Origin: Blastocystis sp. Blastoise
Lineage: Eukaryota > Sar > Bigyra > Opalinata > Blastocystidae
DNA length: 64,000 nt
Assembly: GCA_039096225.1 (NCBI GenBank)
Contig: JBBPEB010000034.1
Coordinates: forward strand, 310,001-374,000
Reading direction: 5' to 3'
How positions within the stretch are numbered: position 1 is the stretch's first letter; every line of letters starts with the position of its first letter. Below are positions 1 to 10,851 of this stretch, one piece after another. Made by a program: the position numbers and the translations under genes. The notes under the pieces were generated by a model. That model did not search any database. It worked only from the letters and a program-made list of their open reading frames with translations, and was not told the origin of the DNA.

Positions 1-404
1 TAATCGAATCAATACTTTTATAGAAATCATGTCAAAAACACTTTTTGAACCCTTTATGGTTTTGCGGTTTTCTCATAAGTGGCTCGTTTTATCCTTTGTT
101 GATGTTTCTATAGATAGTAATGTATATAATTTATATTATTGAACCAAGAATGGCACTATTCCAATATCAAACAGTTCAGAAAAAACTCATTTCTATACAT
201 CAGTGTTCTACTGCATATTAAACAAGAACTACATTACTCTTACTATGATTTGAAGAATACTAGAAAACTTGCAAAGAAAAACTAATTTTTATGTGAATAT
301 ATGTAGAAATCCGTGTAGAAAAGCAAATAATTCTGGGAAAAAGCCAAGAATTGTAAAACAACCCTATTGTATATCTTATCAATCTTGAATAGAGATAAAT
401 AAAT
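1..404. other. Intergenic / 5' flank, no gene seen
   Basis: AT-rich flank upstream of the MORN gene. Reading frames here are short. The longest, on the minus strand, is antisense to the first exon of the MORN gene and has no recognisable domain. No RNA gene, repeat or clear promoter motif could be supported. Confidence 0.5.
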
Positions 405-3400
405 ATGGATATGAATATCCCTCTTAAACTCTCACTCGATGATAAAAATGAGAATAATAGACTATTACTAGCAATGGATGCCTTACAAAAGCGGATTGTT
501 TCGGTTCCAAAAGATAGCGACGAAGCGAAGTATCTACTTAAAGAGCTAAAGGAGTTCAATCCTGATCAAATAATTGATGATGATTTCGATATCAATAAAA
601 ATTATGAGCCTGTGAAAGCAAAAAGTATACGTGTATATATATTATCTGTCATGTCTGTGTTATTTTATATATTTTTTTTATTTATTATTTATTAATATCA
701 TTTGACGCCTCTTTACATGGTGCATCGTTATAGTCTACCATTATTTATATAGTATTATCAGCAGAATCTGTATATAATGGAGACTTATATCATGGAAAGA
801 TGAATGGTTATGGTTGTTTAATATGTTATAATCCTGATGTAATGCCTATTCGTCTCTACAATGGTTATTTTAAGAATGATCAATTTGATGGTGAAGGAAG
901 TGTTATATATACATATGGAGATACTTACAATGGTACATTTCAAAATGGTGTTCCTCATGGAAAAGGGAAATATCAATATCATAATTTAGATTGTTATATA
1001 GGTTCTTTTAGTAATGGAGTTCGTGATGGTGAAGGTATATTTACAGATTCCAACGGTTCTCAAATAGTTGGTCATTGGAAGAATAATAAAATGCATGGTT
1101 ATTGTAAATTAATTAGTGATACAAATCATTTTGAAGGTGATTTTGTTGATGGTATAAAACAAGGTGAAGGAAAAGATTATAAAAATAATCATCTTGTATA
1201 TGAAGGTCATTATGATAAAAATATGCGTAATGGATATGGTTATTCTTATTACTCTGTTTTAAAGACTTCTGGAGAAGAAGTTATTGAATATGAAGGTAGT
1301 TTTTGTGATGATTGCCGTCACGGTAAGGGAGTATTATATACTTTATATGGAGATGCTTATGAAGTTATGTATTATAAAGATAATATTATATATAGAGGAG
1401 TATGTTATTATAGAGATGGATCTTATGAATCTTGTGCTTGTATTAATTTGAATCTTGATGGCTATAGAGTGTCTTATTTTAATGATGGAAGTATACGTAG
1501 TAGTCATTATAAAGATAATAAGCAACAAGGATTAGGAAGTGTATATTATGAATCTGATTGTTGTGCTGCTGGAGATTGGGAGAATGGATCAATTACAGGA
1601 TATGGTGTTGAATATATAAACGATTTAGATATTTATCGTGGAGATATTACTATGTTTAAGCGTCATGGATATGGATATATACAATATACAAATGGTATTT
1701 CTTATTATGGTTTTTGGGGGAATAATTTATATGAAGGAAAAGGAGAACTTTATTATCCAAATGGAGATACTTTTGTAGGATATTTTCATGAAGGAATGAA
1801 AGAAGGTGTAGGTATATTAACCTGTCATGATGGTAGTTCTTTCCGTGGAAATTATTCAAAGAATCTTAAGAATGGTTATGGTATATATGATTTTGGTGAT
1901 GGTACTATATATGAAGGTCATTTTAAAGATGATATTCGTGATGGATTTGGTAAACTTACTTTTGATGATGGAATGATATATACAGGTCCATTTGAAGATG
2001 GAAAAGCACAAGGGTATGGACGAATGGATTATAAAGATGGTACATTATATGAAGGATATTTTGAACAGAATTGTAGAGAAGGTCAAGGTACATATAAATA
2101 TGCATCTGGTGATATTTATAATGGATTATTTCATAAAGGTGTTTTTCATGGGAAAGGATCTATTCAATATATAAATGGCAATATATTCACGGGATACTTT
2201 GAAAATGGATATAAACAAAAAGGAACAATGGAATATTCTAATGGAGATGTATTTGTAGGTAAATAGTTATTATTATTAGTATTTTTTTTTTTTAATTATT
2301 AATATATATTTATACTTTTATATATATATATTATGTATCCTATATGTATAGGTATATATCAAAAAAATAGTCATAATTGTTTTGGTGAATATATATATAA
2401 GAATAAGAATAAATATATTGGAGAGATGACAAACAATAAACGTGAAGGTTATGGAACATTTTTAGAAGTAAAAACAAGTTATTATAAAGGTTATTGGAAA
2501 GATGATAAGCCAAATGGTCTTGGAAATAAATGGGAATTCTATGGAGAGTATTATAGTGGTCCTTTTATTGATGGTCAAAAGGAAGGTATTGGTTTTTCTA
2601 TGGATTATCGAGGTACTTTGTTTTTTGGACATTTCCATAAAGATAAACAAGATGGTATTGGGTGTGTTCTAGATGAATCAGGTATTATTATATTTATATT
2701 TATATTTATTATTATGTTATTATTTATTATTTTATTATTATGTTTATTATTTTTATTATTATATTTATTATTATTATGTTTATTATTATTATTATTATTA
2801 TTATTATTTTGTTTATTATTATGTTATTATTATGTTTATTATTATGTTATTATTTATTATTATTATTATTAATATTAAATTTATTAATATTATATAGGTT
2901 TTTATTACATTGGTAGTTTCCATAATAATTATTATGAAGGATATGGTCTCTTATATGGTAATGATGTTCTATATATGGGTCACATGGAGAAGAATAAGAA
3001 GAATGAGTTTGGGTTACTATGTACTGGTACATATACTCTTGTTGCTTCCTTTAAACAAAGTGAGATAAGTAAAATTATAAAGGAGCATGGAGTGCTTTTA
3101 GATGATGATGTTAATAATAATAATGATAATAATAATAATAATAATATCTCAGATAATAATAATATCTCAGATAATAATAATAATAATATCTCAGATAATA
3201 ATAATATCTCAGATAATAATAATAATATCTCAGATAATAACAATACTCCTTCAGAAACAGCACAATCATTCAATCATAATAAGGATAATGTGAATGAAAA
3301 GAAGCCAATATATGAGACTAATGATTATATTGATATAGGTATAACTATGGAAAGTCTTATTTGTTCTTTAGAAAGTTTTGAAGAGAAAAAAGGTCTTTTT

Positions 3401-4186
3401 TTTAATGATACTATAGAACCATATACTGATGTAACTACAAAGAATGTTGAAAATACACAAATGGATACAGTTATTCATGAAACAACTACTGTTAAGGAAG
3501 AAATACTTGATGATGATGATGATGAAAATGATGAAAATAATAATAATAATAATAATAAAGATATTGATATTGATAATAATCATAATCATAATCATAATAA
3601 TAACAAAAAAGATAATAATAATAATATATCAAAGGATTCTCCTAAAGCATCTATTACTTTATTAGATTGTTATTATAAATCAAAAAAAGATATCTATTAT
3701 TTAATGAATTATCGTCATATTTGCGCTTTACCTACTATTAAAAAGCATTTAGAATCTTTAAAAGATATGAATACTATAATTATTAGAATGATCGATCTAA
3801 GTGTTAAATCAAATAATTTAAATATATTATTAGAAACATTAGATCAAGCTCCAGATTATATATCTATGAATTCTTTGAATATCCCTTCTACAAATCACCA
3901 AGAAACAAACGAAACAGAAACATCTTCTTCTTCTCTTCAAAATAATTCTATAAATGAAATAAATACTTCCGATTCTCAAGAAAATGTTGAAAAATTAGAT
4001 GAATCTACATTGAATAACAGAGTAGAAATACAAAATGAGAGTCAAAAATCTTTAGAAAAACGAGTTGAACAATTAACAGATAGTCGAAATAAGATGATAG
4101 AAAATATAAAGAAACTAATTGATGATTATTTAAAACAATGTGATGAGTATCAATCATTAATTGTTCAAATATGTGATACTCTATAA
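405..4186 (+). CDS. MORN-repeat protein with Asn-rich C-terminal part
   Basis: I read four exons: 405-624, 765-2258, 2352-2681 and 2898-4186, giving 1110 residues. All introns are GT-AG, and the phases (1, 1, 1) close exactly. After about 75 unique residues, a long run of MORN repeats (Y-x-G-x-(F/W)-x(2)-G-x(2)-x-G-x-G type, about 23 residues each) reaches roughly residue 720. MORN repeats fold as beta-hairpins and are known in membrane-contact, junction and flagellar radial-spoke proteins; which role applies here is not visible. Next comes an Asn-rich tract with NNNISD repeats (codons AAT), an acidic DDDDDEND stretch, a His/Asn tract, and a C-terminal predicted coiled coil (about residues 1060-1110, KSLEKRVEQL onward). 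The start ATG is the first in frame, and the short first exon carries no MORN unit. The second intron (2259-2351) and third intron (2682-2897, T-rich ATT/TTA repeats) are typical of this genome. The gene is convergent with PEPCK. The giant gene at 37348 is a second MORN protein. Confidence 0.85.
3110..3243 (+). repeat. AAT-based coding microsatellite (NNNISD units)
   Basis: Runs of AAT codons are regularly interrupted by ATCTCAGAT (Ile-Ser-Asp), giving at least five units of 3-5 Asn plus ISD inside the last exon of the MORN gene. The interruption is the same each time, so this looks like a tandem duplication and not simple slippage. A shorter AAT/CAT tract lies at about 3537-3626. Confidence 0.85.
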
Positions 4187-4508
4187 ATATGATTTTTTTT
4201 TATGCTTTTTGTTTTTTATATATATACAATTTATAGAGTATATTACTTGATGCATATTATCATTATTTAACCGAAAAAAAAGTATTTATGAAAAACTAAC
4301 AAAACAATATAAATCATGCAAAAGATTTTATATAACTCTATATATTACTTTTTAAAAATAAAATAAAAATTATATAAAAAAAATTTAAAATAGCAAAAAA
4401 AAAGCAAGCAATGACTAGCTAAAAGAAGGAGAAAAATAATAAATAATTCTTTAATAGTACAAGTATCAATGAAATAGACATCTTTTGAAGAAGTGAATTA
4501 AATATTAT
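4187..4508. other. Intergenic between convergent genes
   Basis: This stretch holds the 3' untranslated regions of the MORN gene (+) and PEPCK (-). It is made of A- and T-homopolymer-rich sequence; candidate poly(A) signals (AATAAA-like) occur on both strands. Nothing else is recognisable. Confidence 0.5.
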
Positions 4509-6107
4509 TTAAATATGAACACCAAATTCAGAATAATCTGGTAATCCAGGAATAACATATTGCTTAAAGTTTTCAACAAACTTTCCAGCTAATTCACGAG
4601 CAGAAGAATCATAAGCTTCTTTATCTTCCCAAGCATTCTTAGGAATAAGAGTATCAGGTTCAATACCTTCAATATCAGTAGGAACTTCAAGGTTAAAGAG
4701 ATCATCATGAACAAAGTGGCAATTTTCAATTTCACCAGTAAGAATAACATCAATAATTCTTCTAGTAATAGGAATAGCCATTCTATGACCAACACCATAA
4801 CGACCACCAGTCCAACCAGTATTAACTAAATAAGCATGAGTATTATGCTTTTGCATCTTTTCACCAAGAAGTTTAGCATATTCAACAGGATTTAATAATA
4901 AGAAAGCACCACCAAAACAAGGAGAGAATGTAGCAACAGGTTCTTTAATACCACGTTCAGTACCAGCAACTTTAGCAGTATAACCACAAAGATAATGATA
5001 CATAGCTTGACCAGGAGAAAGTCTAGATACAGGAGGAAGAACACCATAAGCATCACAAGTTAAGAAGATAATATTCTTAGGATGAGTAGCACATGAAGTA
5101 GGTTCATGATTAGGAATATGTTCAAGAGGATAAGAAACACGTCCATTTTCAGTCTTTTCATTATTATAGAAATCAACAGAAGTATCTTCGTTTACCCAAA
5201 CATTTTCTAAAAGAGCATTTTTACGAATAGCGCTATAAATGATAGGTTCATTCTTTTGAGAGAGATTTGTAGTTTTAGCATAACAACCACCTTCTAAGTT
5301 GAAAATACCGTCGTCATCCCAACCATGTTCATCATCACCAAGTAAGAAACGATTAGGATCAGCAGAAAGAGTAGTCTTACCAGTACCAGAAAGACCAAAG
5401 AAGACAGCAGATTCACCATTGTCACCACGATTAGCAGAACAATGCATAGAAAGTACTCCTTGAAGAGGTAACCAATAGTTCATAAGAGAGAAAATACCCT
5501 TCTTCATTTCACCACCATATTTAGCAGCAAGAATTAAACCAAGTTTCTTTTCAATATTAAAGCCAACAAAAGCTTCAGAGTGAAGACCTTGTTCTTGCCA
5601 TCTCTTGTTGACAAGACCCTTAGATACATTAATAATAGTCATATCAGGAACAAAAGATTTCTTTTCTTCTTCAGATTTAATTTCAATGAACATATTCTTG
5701 ACAAAATGAAGTTGCCAAGCATATTCAACAATAAAACGAATCTTCTTATGAGTTTTAGCAGAAGCACCACAATAACATTCATAAAGATATACATCCTTAT
5801 CAGCAAGATATTCTTTGACATCTTCATAGACTTGATCAAAGATAGCAGGATCAACAGATTTGTTAGGAGGAAGTTTACTCCACCAAACATGATCTTCAGA
5901 TGGCTTCTGTTTTACGACATATTTATCTTGAGGAGAACGTCCAGTATAAACACCAGTATCTACATTGATACAGCCCATATCCGTAAGAGTGCCTTCTTTA
6001 TTTTGAACTTCAGCCTTCAAGATATCATCATAGCTAAGGTTTGAATAGAGGTCATGTAACTTCAGATCATAAGCTTTATTAATAGTTTCAAGCTGAGGAT
6101 TAGACAT
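4509..6107 (-). CDS. pckA: Phosphoenolpyruvate carboxykinase (ATP)
   Basis: A single uninterrupted frame of 532 residues, close to the usual length (about 530-540) of the ATP-dependent family. The enzyme interconverts oxaloacetate + ATP and PEP + CO2 + ADP; in fermenting anaerobes it often runs toward oxaloacetate. Visible motifs: TGRSPQDK (about 56-62, substrate Arg), a Walker-A loop GLSGTGKT (238-245), and LLGDDEHGW (256-263) followed by EGGCYAK (272-278), the kinase-2/metal region. No signal or targeting peptide is evident, so it is probably cytosolic. Codon use is much more selective (GGT, AGA, TTC, GTC) than in the neighbouring Asn-rich genes, which suggests high expression. From memory, residues such as NMFI and GEMKKG resemble bacterial enzymes more than the ascomycete type, so a bacterial origin is plausible but needs a tree. 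It has no introns, unlike most neighbours. Confidence 0.97.
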   Translation of the reverse strand: MSNPQLETINKAYDLKLHDLYSNLSYDDILKAEVQNKEGTLTDMGCINVDTGVYTGRSPQDKYVVKQKPSEDHVWWSKLPPNKSVDPAIFDQVYEDVKEYLADKDVYLYECYCGASAKTHKKIRFIVEYAWQLHFVKNMFIEIKSEEEKKSFVPDMTIINVSKGLVNKRWQEQGLHSEAFVGFNIEKKLGLILAAKYGGEMKKGIFSLMNYWLPLQGVLSMHCSANRGDNGESAVFFGLSGTGKTTLSADPNRFLLGDDEHGWDDDGIFNLEGGCYAKTTNLSQKNEPIIYSAIRKNALLENVWVNEDTSVDFYNNEKTENGRVSYPLEHIPNHEPTSCATHPKNIIFLTCDAYGVLPPVSRLSPGQAMYHYLCGYTAKVAGTERGIKEPVATFSPCFGGAFLLLNPVEYAKLLGEKMQKHNTHAYLVNTGWTGGRYGVGHRMAIPITRRIIDVILTGEIENCHFVHDDLFNLEVPTDIEGIEPDTLIPKNAWEDKEAYDSSARELAGKFVENFKQYVIPGLPDYSEFGVHI

Positions 6108-6455
6108 GATGTGTAATAATATAATAGTTTATAGAGTATTGGAATAAATACTTAAATATATATTCTAGAATATACTTTTTTAATGTAAATCGAAAGTAAA
6201 ATGATTTATGCAAAAAGATTTAATCAAAAAATAGAAAACAGTGACAAATCCTGAGATATGAAGATAACCTAGCTCTATTCGGAACTGGAACTATTAGCCA
6301 CACAAATAACAGAAAAATTCCCTTTATAAAGATCATTCTAATGAGTCGTCGGGGAAATGGAGAATCGAGAATTCTTAACGCATATCTATGGAAGAAAAAG
6401 GGATGTGTAATGGTGATCCACCGATTGTCAATTCGCCTAGGCTCCGAAACAATGG
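6108..6455. other. PEPCK promoter side and flank of transposon insertion
   Basis: This holds the upstream region of PEPCK (divergent from the transposon). The stretch of about 6240-6455 is visibly less AT-rich than ordinary spacer (for example CCTAGGCTCCG), which may mean an unrecognised exon, 5' UTR or RNA gene. Compared by eye with U2, U3, U4, U5 and U6 it matches none convincingly. Confidence 0.4.
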
Positions 6456-6457
6456 TA

Positions 6458-6702
6458 CTGGGTTTTTCATAAACAATAATGAAAATTTTACAAATTTTCG
6501 TGATTTTTCACAAACATTCGTTTTTTTTTCATTTAGATTCGCGAAAATTTCATTTGATTTAATAAAAATTTTACTTTATTTCACTTTATTTTTATAAATA
6601 TTCGTAATTTTTCACTTTGATTAATTTTTTTTCATTTAAATTTAATAATTTTTTCATTTAAATTAACGTAAGTATTTTTGACTTTTGACCCTTTTTTTTA
6701 AC
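6458..6702 (+). repeat. Left terminal inverted repeat of the transposon
   Basis: About 245 bp. It matches the reverse complement of 7882-8125 almost base for base, with small differences near the inner end (around the AATTAACGTAAG segment). Inside it are imperfect palindromic motifs such as TTTTCGTGATTTTTCAC that could be transposase-binding sites. Confidence 0.93.
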
Positions 6703-6721
6703 TTTTATAAACATATAGACT

Positions 6722-7831
6722 ATGAGCGAAAACAATTTAAGCCGAAACCAGCGAGGCCATTATTCCATCATTACTGATGAGACGAGAAAGCGAATTATTG
6801 ACTTTTATACAAGCGGTGCCACCGATTTCTCAAGTTTTTGTCAAACTATGAAGGTTAATGAAAGTACTGCCCGATCAATCATTTCAAGTTATGTTAAAAA
6901 TGGAAAAGTTGTCCGTCAAGTTCCTTCGGGTCGAAAAGCAAAAGTTGTTAGTCAAGAAATGAAAGATCAAATTATAAATTCAATTGATGAAAACTGCTGT
7001 ATTACTTTAGGTCAAATTAGAGGAAAATTAATCGCGGTTTTTCCTGGTCAAGAAATTCCTTCGGTTTCCACTATTTTTAGAACCATAAATGGTCTTTTCT
7101 ATTCGACGAAAAAGGTTCAAATTTCTCCTGCTGATCGAAATTCTCCAACCACAATCGAGAAACGTCATGAATACGCTGACTGGTTGGCTAGCAATAGAGA
7201 CAGTTTTAACTTCGTCTACGTTGACGAATCTGGCTTTAATTTATGGGAAAAAAGAATTTTTGGCCGAAGCAAGATAGGTTCTCCCGCAATTATGGTTGTT
7301 GATGGTCAACGTGGTTGTAACATTTCATTGGTTCTTGCTATTAGTGGTCTTCGGGGAAACGTTCATCATCAATTTTTCCGCAATTCTGTTGGTTCCGAGC
7401 AATTTCTTGAATTTCTTACTGGTTTATGCGAGACACTTCGTGGAATTTCAACTGCTAAGCCGTTTTGCATTATAATGGATAATTGTTCCATTCATAAAAC
7501 CAAGGAAATCCTTGATTTTTTAGGCGCTTCTGGTATTGCTTTTCATTTTCTTCCGCCTTGGTCCCCTTTTTTGAACCCAATTGAAGAGTCCTTTTCTTCA
7601 ATTAAAACAAAAGCTAGAAGCAATATTGCTTCTTTTGACTGGTCTAAGGAAAACATTCTGTCAGAAGCCAGAGCTCATGAAATGACATTACTCGATTATC
7701 GATATTTCATTCTTGAGCTCATGGTAACTGACAGTTTCCCGTCTAGTCTGACTATTGAGAACGTCCAAAAGTGGGAACAACACTCAATGGACTTCTTAAG
7801 AAGATGTCAGAATGATGAAATCATTCTTTAA
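6722..7831 (+). CDS. Tc1/mariner (IS630 superfamily) DD34E transposase
   Basis: A 369-residue intact transposase. The N-terminal about 130 residues form paired helix-turn-helix DNA-binding regions (FSSFCQTMKVNESTARSII resembles a recognition helix). The catalytic DDE core follows: first Asp in FVYVDESGFN (D168), second in CIIMDNCSIH (D253) and Glu in PFLNPIEES (E288). The 34 residues between the last two define a DD34E enzyme, as in Tc1. The family cuts at inverted-repeat ends and pastes into TA dinucleotides, and the flanking TAs agree. The start ATG is 20 bp inside the left inverted repeat's inner end, the frame has no intron, and the stop is 51 bp before the right repeat. No frameshift or missing catalytic residue is seen, so it may be active. 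Confidence 0.96.
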   Translation: MSENNLSRNQRGHYSIITDETRKRIIDFYTSGATDFSSFCQTMKVNESTARSIISSYVKNGKVVRQVPSGRKAKVVSQEMKDQIINSIDENCCITLGQIRGKLIAVFPGQEIPSVSTIFRTINGLFYSTKKVQISPADRNSPTTIEKRHEYADWLASNRDSFNFVYVDESGFNLWEKRIFGRSKIGSPAIMVVDGQRGCNISLVLAISGLRGNVHHQFFRNSVGSEQFLEFLTGLCETLRGISTAKPFCIIMDNCSIHKTKEILDFLGASGIAFHFLPPWSPFLNPIEESFSSIKTKARSNIASFDWSKENILSEARAHEMTLLDYRYFILELMVTDSFPSSLTIENVQKWEQHSMDFLRRCQNDEIIL

Positions 7832-7881
7832 GTTATTTTTTAAGTTTTTTTTTTATAAAAGTGTTGTTTAGTTGTTAAAAT

Positions 7882-8125
7882 GTTAAAAAAAAGGGTCAAA
7901 AGTCAAAATAAAAATAACTAATTTAAATGAAAAAATTATTAAATTTAAATGAAAAAAAATTAATCAAAGTGAAAAATTACGAATATTTATAAAAATAAAG
8001 TGAAATAAAGTAAAATTTTTATTAAATCAAATGAAATTTTCGCGAATCTAAATGAAAAAAAACGAATGTTTGTGAAAAATCACGAAAATTTGTAAAATTT
8101 TCATTATTGTTTATGAAAAACCCAG
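7882..8125 (-). repeat. Right terminal inverted repeat of the transposon
   Basis: About 244 bp, the reverse-complement partner of 6458-6702. It ends in GAAAAACCCAG followed by the target TA. Such length is large for Tc1-like elements, whose repeats range from tens to a few hundred bases. Confidence 0.93.
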
Positions 8126-8127
8126 TA

Positions 8128-8416
8128 CATATAATTAATGTTAATTATTTTTTATAGGTTATGACTGAGAATACAAACAATAATCAAGAATATTTTGAAA
8201 CAATAATAAATGGGGCTGATTTCCGATTAGGGCTAACGACTAAGTCGAGATTTATAGATTTTTTAGGAAATAGACTGGAGATATGGATTTATTTACGACT
8301 ATTTTAGGAATTATTTCCTGATCTCCAGTTTCTTCGTTTGTATGTGTCAATTCTAGAATAGATTATTAATTTTAATAAAGTTGTTACGTTTTTTATCTCG
8401 CTCATTCACTACAAAA
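8128..8416. other. Spacer with possible remnant exon of a small split gene
   Basis: If the transposon and one TA are removed, the joined sequence reads ...ACAATG, then GTACATATAATT to TTTTATAG (33 nt, a good mini-intron), then GTTATGACTGAG. The downstream frame (8158-8307) gives about 48 residues starting VMTENTNNNQEYF and ending at TAG. This could be a small gene whose start codon and coding exon are now separated by the transposon, or chance. An imperfect inverted repeat (ACTGGAGAT at about 8274 with ATCTCCAGT at about 8321) lies at its 3' end. No protein family is recognised. Confidence 0.3.
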
Positions 8417-10074
8417 ATGCCTATTTGTTTCACAGAGTATGTTCCTTTTGAAATATATTTTTATTTGATATCCAAAACTTAGGTCCTTAGACCAAATTCT
8501 TGCTCAATTACCTGGTAATAAGAATGTTTGGAAATATATGTTAAATGTTACTCAAATTCCCAGAGGTTCTAATGGTAAAGGAGAAAATTTCCGTCATCTT
8601 AAAATTCAAAAGTATCTCAAGGAAACTGCAGAATCTTTAGGTCACGAAGTTATTGTAGAACCTTGTGGAAACTTAGTTATTCGTAAGAAGGCTACTCCAG
8701 GCTTTGAAAGTAAACCTACTGTATGTCTTCAATGCCATATGGATATGGTATGTCAAAAAGATGATAATGTCACTATCGATATGGGAACAGATCCTCTTGT
8801 TCCTCGTATTGTTGGTGAGAATTTAATGGCAACTGGTACTTCTTTAGGTGCTGATGATGGTGCTGGTATTGCTACTATTTTTGCTATTCTTGAAGATGAT
8901 TCTTTTAATCATGGTCCTATTGAAGTTTTAGTTACTCGTGATGAAGAAACAGGATTAAATGGAGCTAATGCACATGAAGTTGGATTATTAAAATCTCAAT
9001 ATTTTATTAATTGTGATTCTGAAGAACAAGATGCTATTTGTATTGGTTGTTCTGGTGGTACTAGTCTTGAAATGGAATTAGGAACTGTTCGTGAAAACCG
9101 TGATGGTTTTGTAAAGAAGTGTCTTACTTTAAATAATTTTATTGGTGGACATTCAGGTTGTGATATTCAATTAGGTAGAGCTAATCCTATGAAAGTTATG
9201 AGTAGACTTTTAAAGTCTTGTAATTTTGATGATTATAGATTAGTTTCATTTGATTGTGGTACTGCTCGTAATGCTATTCCTCGTAAATGTGTTGCTGATG
9301 TAGCTATTGTTTCTGATAAAGTTGATTCTTTTATAAGTACTATTCAGAAGACTTTTGCTTCTTTTACTCATGAATATAAGAAGATAGAAACAGAAGCTAC
9401 TTTAGATATAGCAGATTCTACTAGTGAATTAATTCCTTTAGATCTTTCAAGTACAAAACGTTTTGTTCATTTTACTAATGTTTTCCCTTTTGGTCCTCAA
9501 CGTTGGTCTCCTGATGTTGCTGGATTAGTTGAAACTTCTGTTACTTGTGCTATGTGTAAAACTCATACTCCTGATTGTATGACTTTTACATGTTCTATTC
9601 GTTCTTCTGCTCAATCTCAAATTGATGAAGTATGGAATAGAATTGAATCTATTTGTGATCTTACTCAAACTCATATTACTCAAAAGATGGCTGTGTATGT
9701 TTTTTTTTTTTATTTATTATTATTATTTTTATTTAATTTTTATTTATTTATTATTATTATATATTATTAAAATATAATTATGATAATATTTCTATATATA
9801 TAGTTATCCTGGATGGGAACCTAATGTTGATAATCTTTTAAATAAATATCTTGAAGAATCTTATGTAGAAGTTACTCATAAACAACCTAAAGTATATGCT
9901 ATTCATGCTGGTCTTGAATGTGGTATTATTACTTCTAAATATCCTAATATGATTTGTTCTTCAATTGGACCTGAAGTCAAACATCCTCATAGTCCTCAAG
10001 AAAAATTATTAATTTCTTCTGTTCAACCTCTTTATGAAGTTCTTGTCAAAACTCTTGAAAAATTAGCTAAATAA
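8417..10074 (+). CDS. pepD: Aminoacyl-histidine dipeptidase (PepD/carnosinase-like, M20C)
   Basis: Three exons: 8417-8436, 8483-9694 and 9804-10074, giving 500 residues; both introns are GT-AG and phases close. The family hydrolyses Xaa-His and related dipeptides with a two-zinc centre. Metal and catalytic motifs are visible: QCHMDM (His and Asp), LGADDGAG (bridging Asp), RDEETGL (Glu pair), NCDSEE (Asp), and near the C-terminus HAGLECG with a final PHSPQE. These match the E. coli PepD pattern. The 20-nt first exon (MPICFT plus part of a Glu codon) joins SLDQILAQLPGNKNVW, which aligns with the usual N-terminus; a start at the internal ATG 8538 would lose it. No signal peptide is seen, so it is likely cytosolic. 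M20C enzymes are mainly bacterial, so acquisition by transfer followed by intron gain is plausible. Confidence 0.95.
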
Positions 10075-10851
10075 ACCTTTATTCTGCTTTTCGCTTATTG
10101 CTTTTCCTAAATTTTATAAAATGTTCGTGAGTGATCAACTCATACACGTGTTGATTTTATTTATTTTTCTCTAGTTGAATCATTTATTTTATTTTATTTA
10201 CTGTTTTCAATTGACATGCTTGTTTTGTTTATGCTTTATTCACAAAATTCATTGACTATCATGTAATTAATACTTTTTTTGCTAATCAGCATTTTCTATA
10301 GACTTTTTAGTTACTTGTTATATTGTTTTATAATAATTATTATTCATTAATAACGAAATGAATGATAATTGCTCAATTATATTTGTTTGTAACTCAAATA
10401 ATAATTATTTATTGGTTACAATACAATGTTTATTTTATAAAAACACTCCTATTTCTTTCATTACAATTCATAATATTAAAATACACATCTTTTTAACTTT
10501 TAGACTAAAAATTCTAATAAAAACAAAAAGAATAGTTCAAAAAAATAGTTTTTATATATTTTTTAAAACTATTCATTTATTTATTACTAATAAAACATTT
10601 TTTATAGACTATAGATGGATTTTGTTACAAATACATGCTTTATTCTAAATTTGATGTAATTGATTCAACTAACTTCGAACATTTTTTTATTTTATGTATT
10701 TTTATTACTAATACCTATTTGGTCACAATAAGTAACATTAATTAAATAGGAAATTATTTAAAAATATCGTTTCAATAAGAATTAAATATAAACTTCTAAT
10801 CAGATTGTCCTTCAGTCCTAATTTTATCAAAACCCGAAATGTTTGTTAGGC
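10075..10851. other. Intergenic, no gene seen
   Basis: PepD 3' UTR followed by AT-rich spacer upstream of the U1 gene. A 96-codon frame at 10358-10648 is Phe/Ile/Asn-rich, has no domain, and looks random. The bases just before the U1 start (about 10800-10851, including ACCCGAAATGTTTG) are less AT-rich and could hold its promoter element, but I know no consensus to test. Confidence 0.45.

Larger units (their letters stand above)
6458..8125 (+). mobile_element. Tc1/mariner-type DNA transposon with long inverted repeats
   Basis: The element runs from CTGGGTTTTTCATAAAC to its reverse complement GTTTATGAAAAACCCAG and is bounded on both sides by TA (6456-6457 and 8126-8127), the classic Tc1/mariner target duplication. 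Its length is about 1.67 kb. It carries one intact transposase frame between nearly identical terminal inverted repeats of about 245 bp, so it looks recent and possibly autonomous. Its transposase has visibly less AT-biased codons than the local genes, consistent with horizontal arrival or a different history. It sits between the upstream sides of PEPCK and PepD. If an inferred small intron here is real, it landed in the intron's GTA donor. Confidence 0.95.

Noticed and set aside
260-559. Minus-strand 99-codon frame
   Set aside because: Antisense to exon 1 of the MORN gene, no domain; the plus-strand exon continues into MORN repeats.
5580-6044. Plus-strand 154-codon frame
   Set aside because: Antisense shadow of the PEPCK gene, no recognisable domain.
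8538-9770. PepD starting at 8538 and ending at 9770
   Set aside because: Upstream in-frame exon sequence (SLDQILAQLPGNK) matches the family, and the tail after 9694 is intron; exon 3 carries the conserved HAGLECG and PHSPQE motifs.
10358-10648. 96-codon plus-strand frame
   Set aside because: Phe/Ile/Asn composition expected of random AT-rich DNA, no domain, no splice support.
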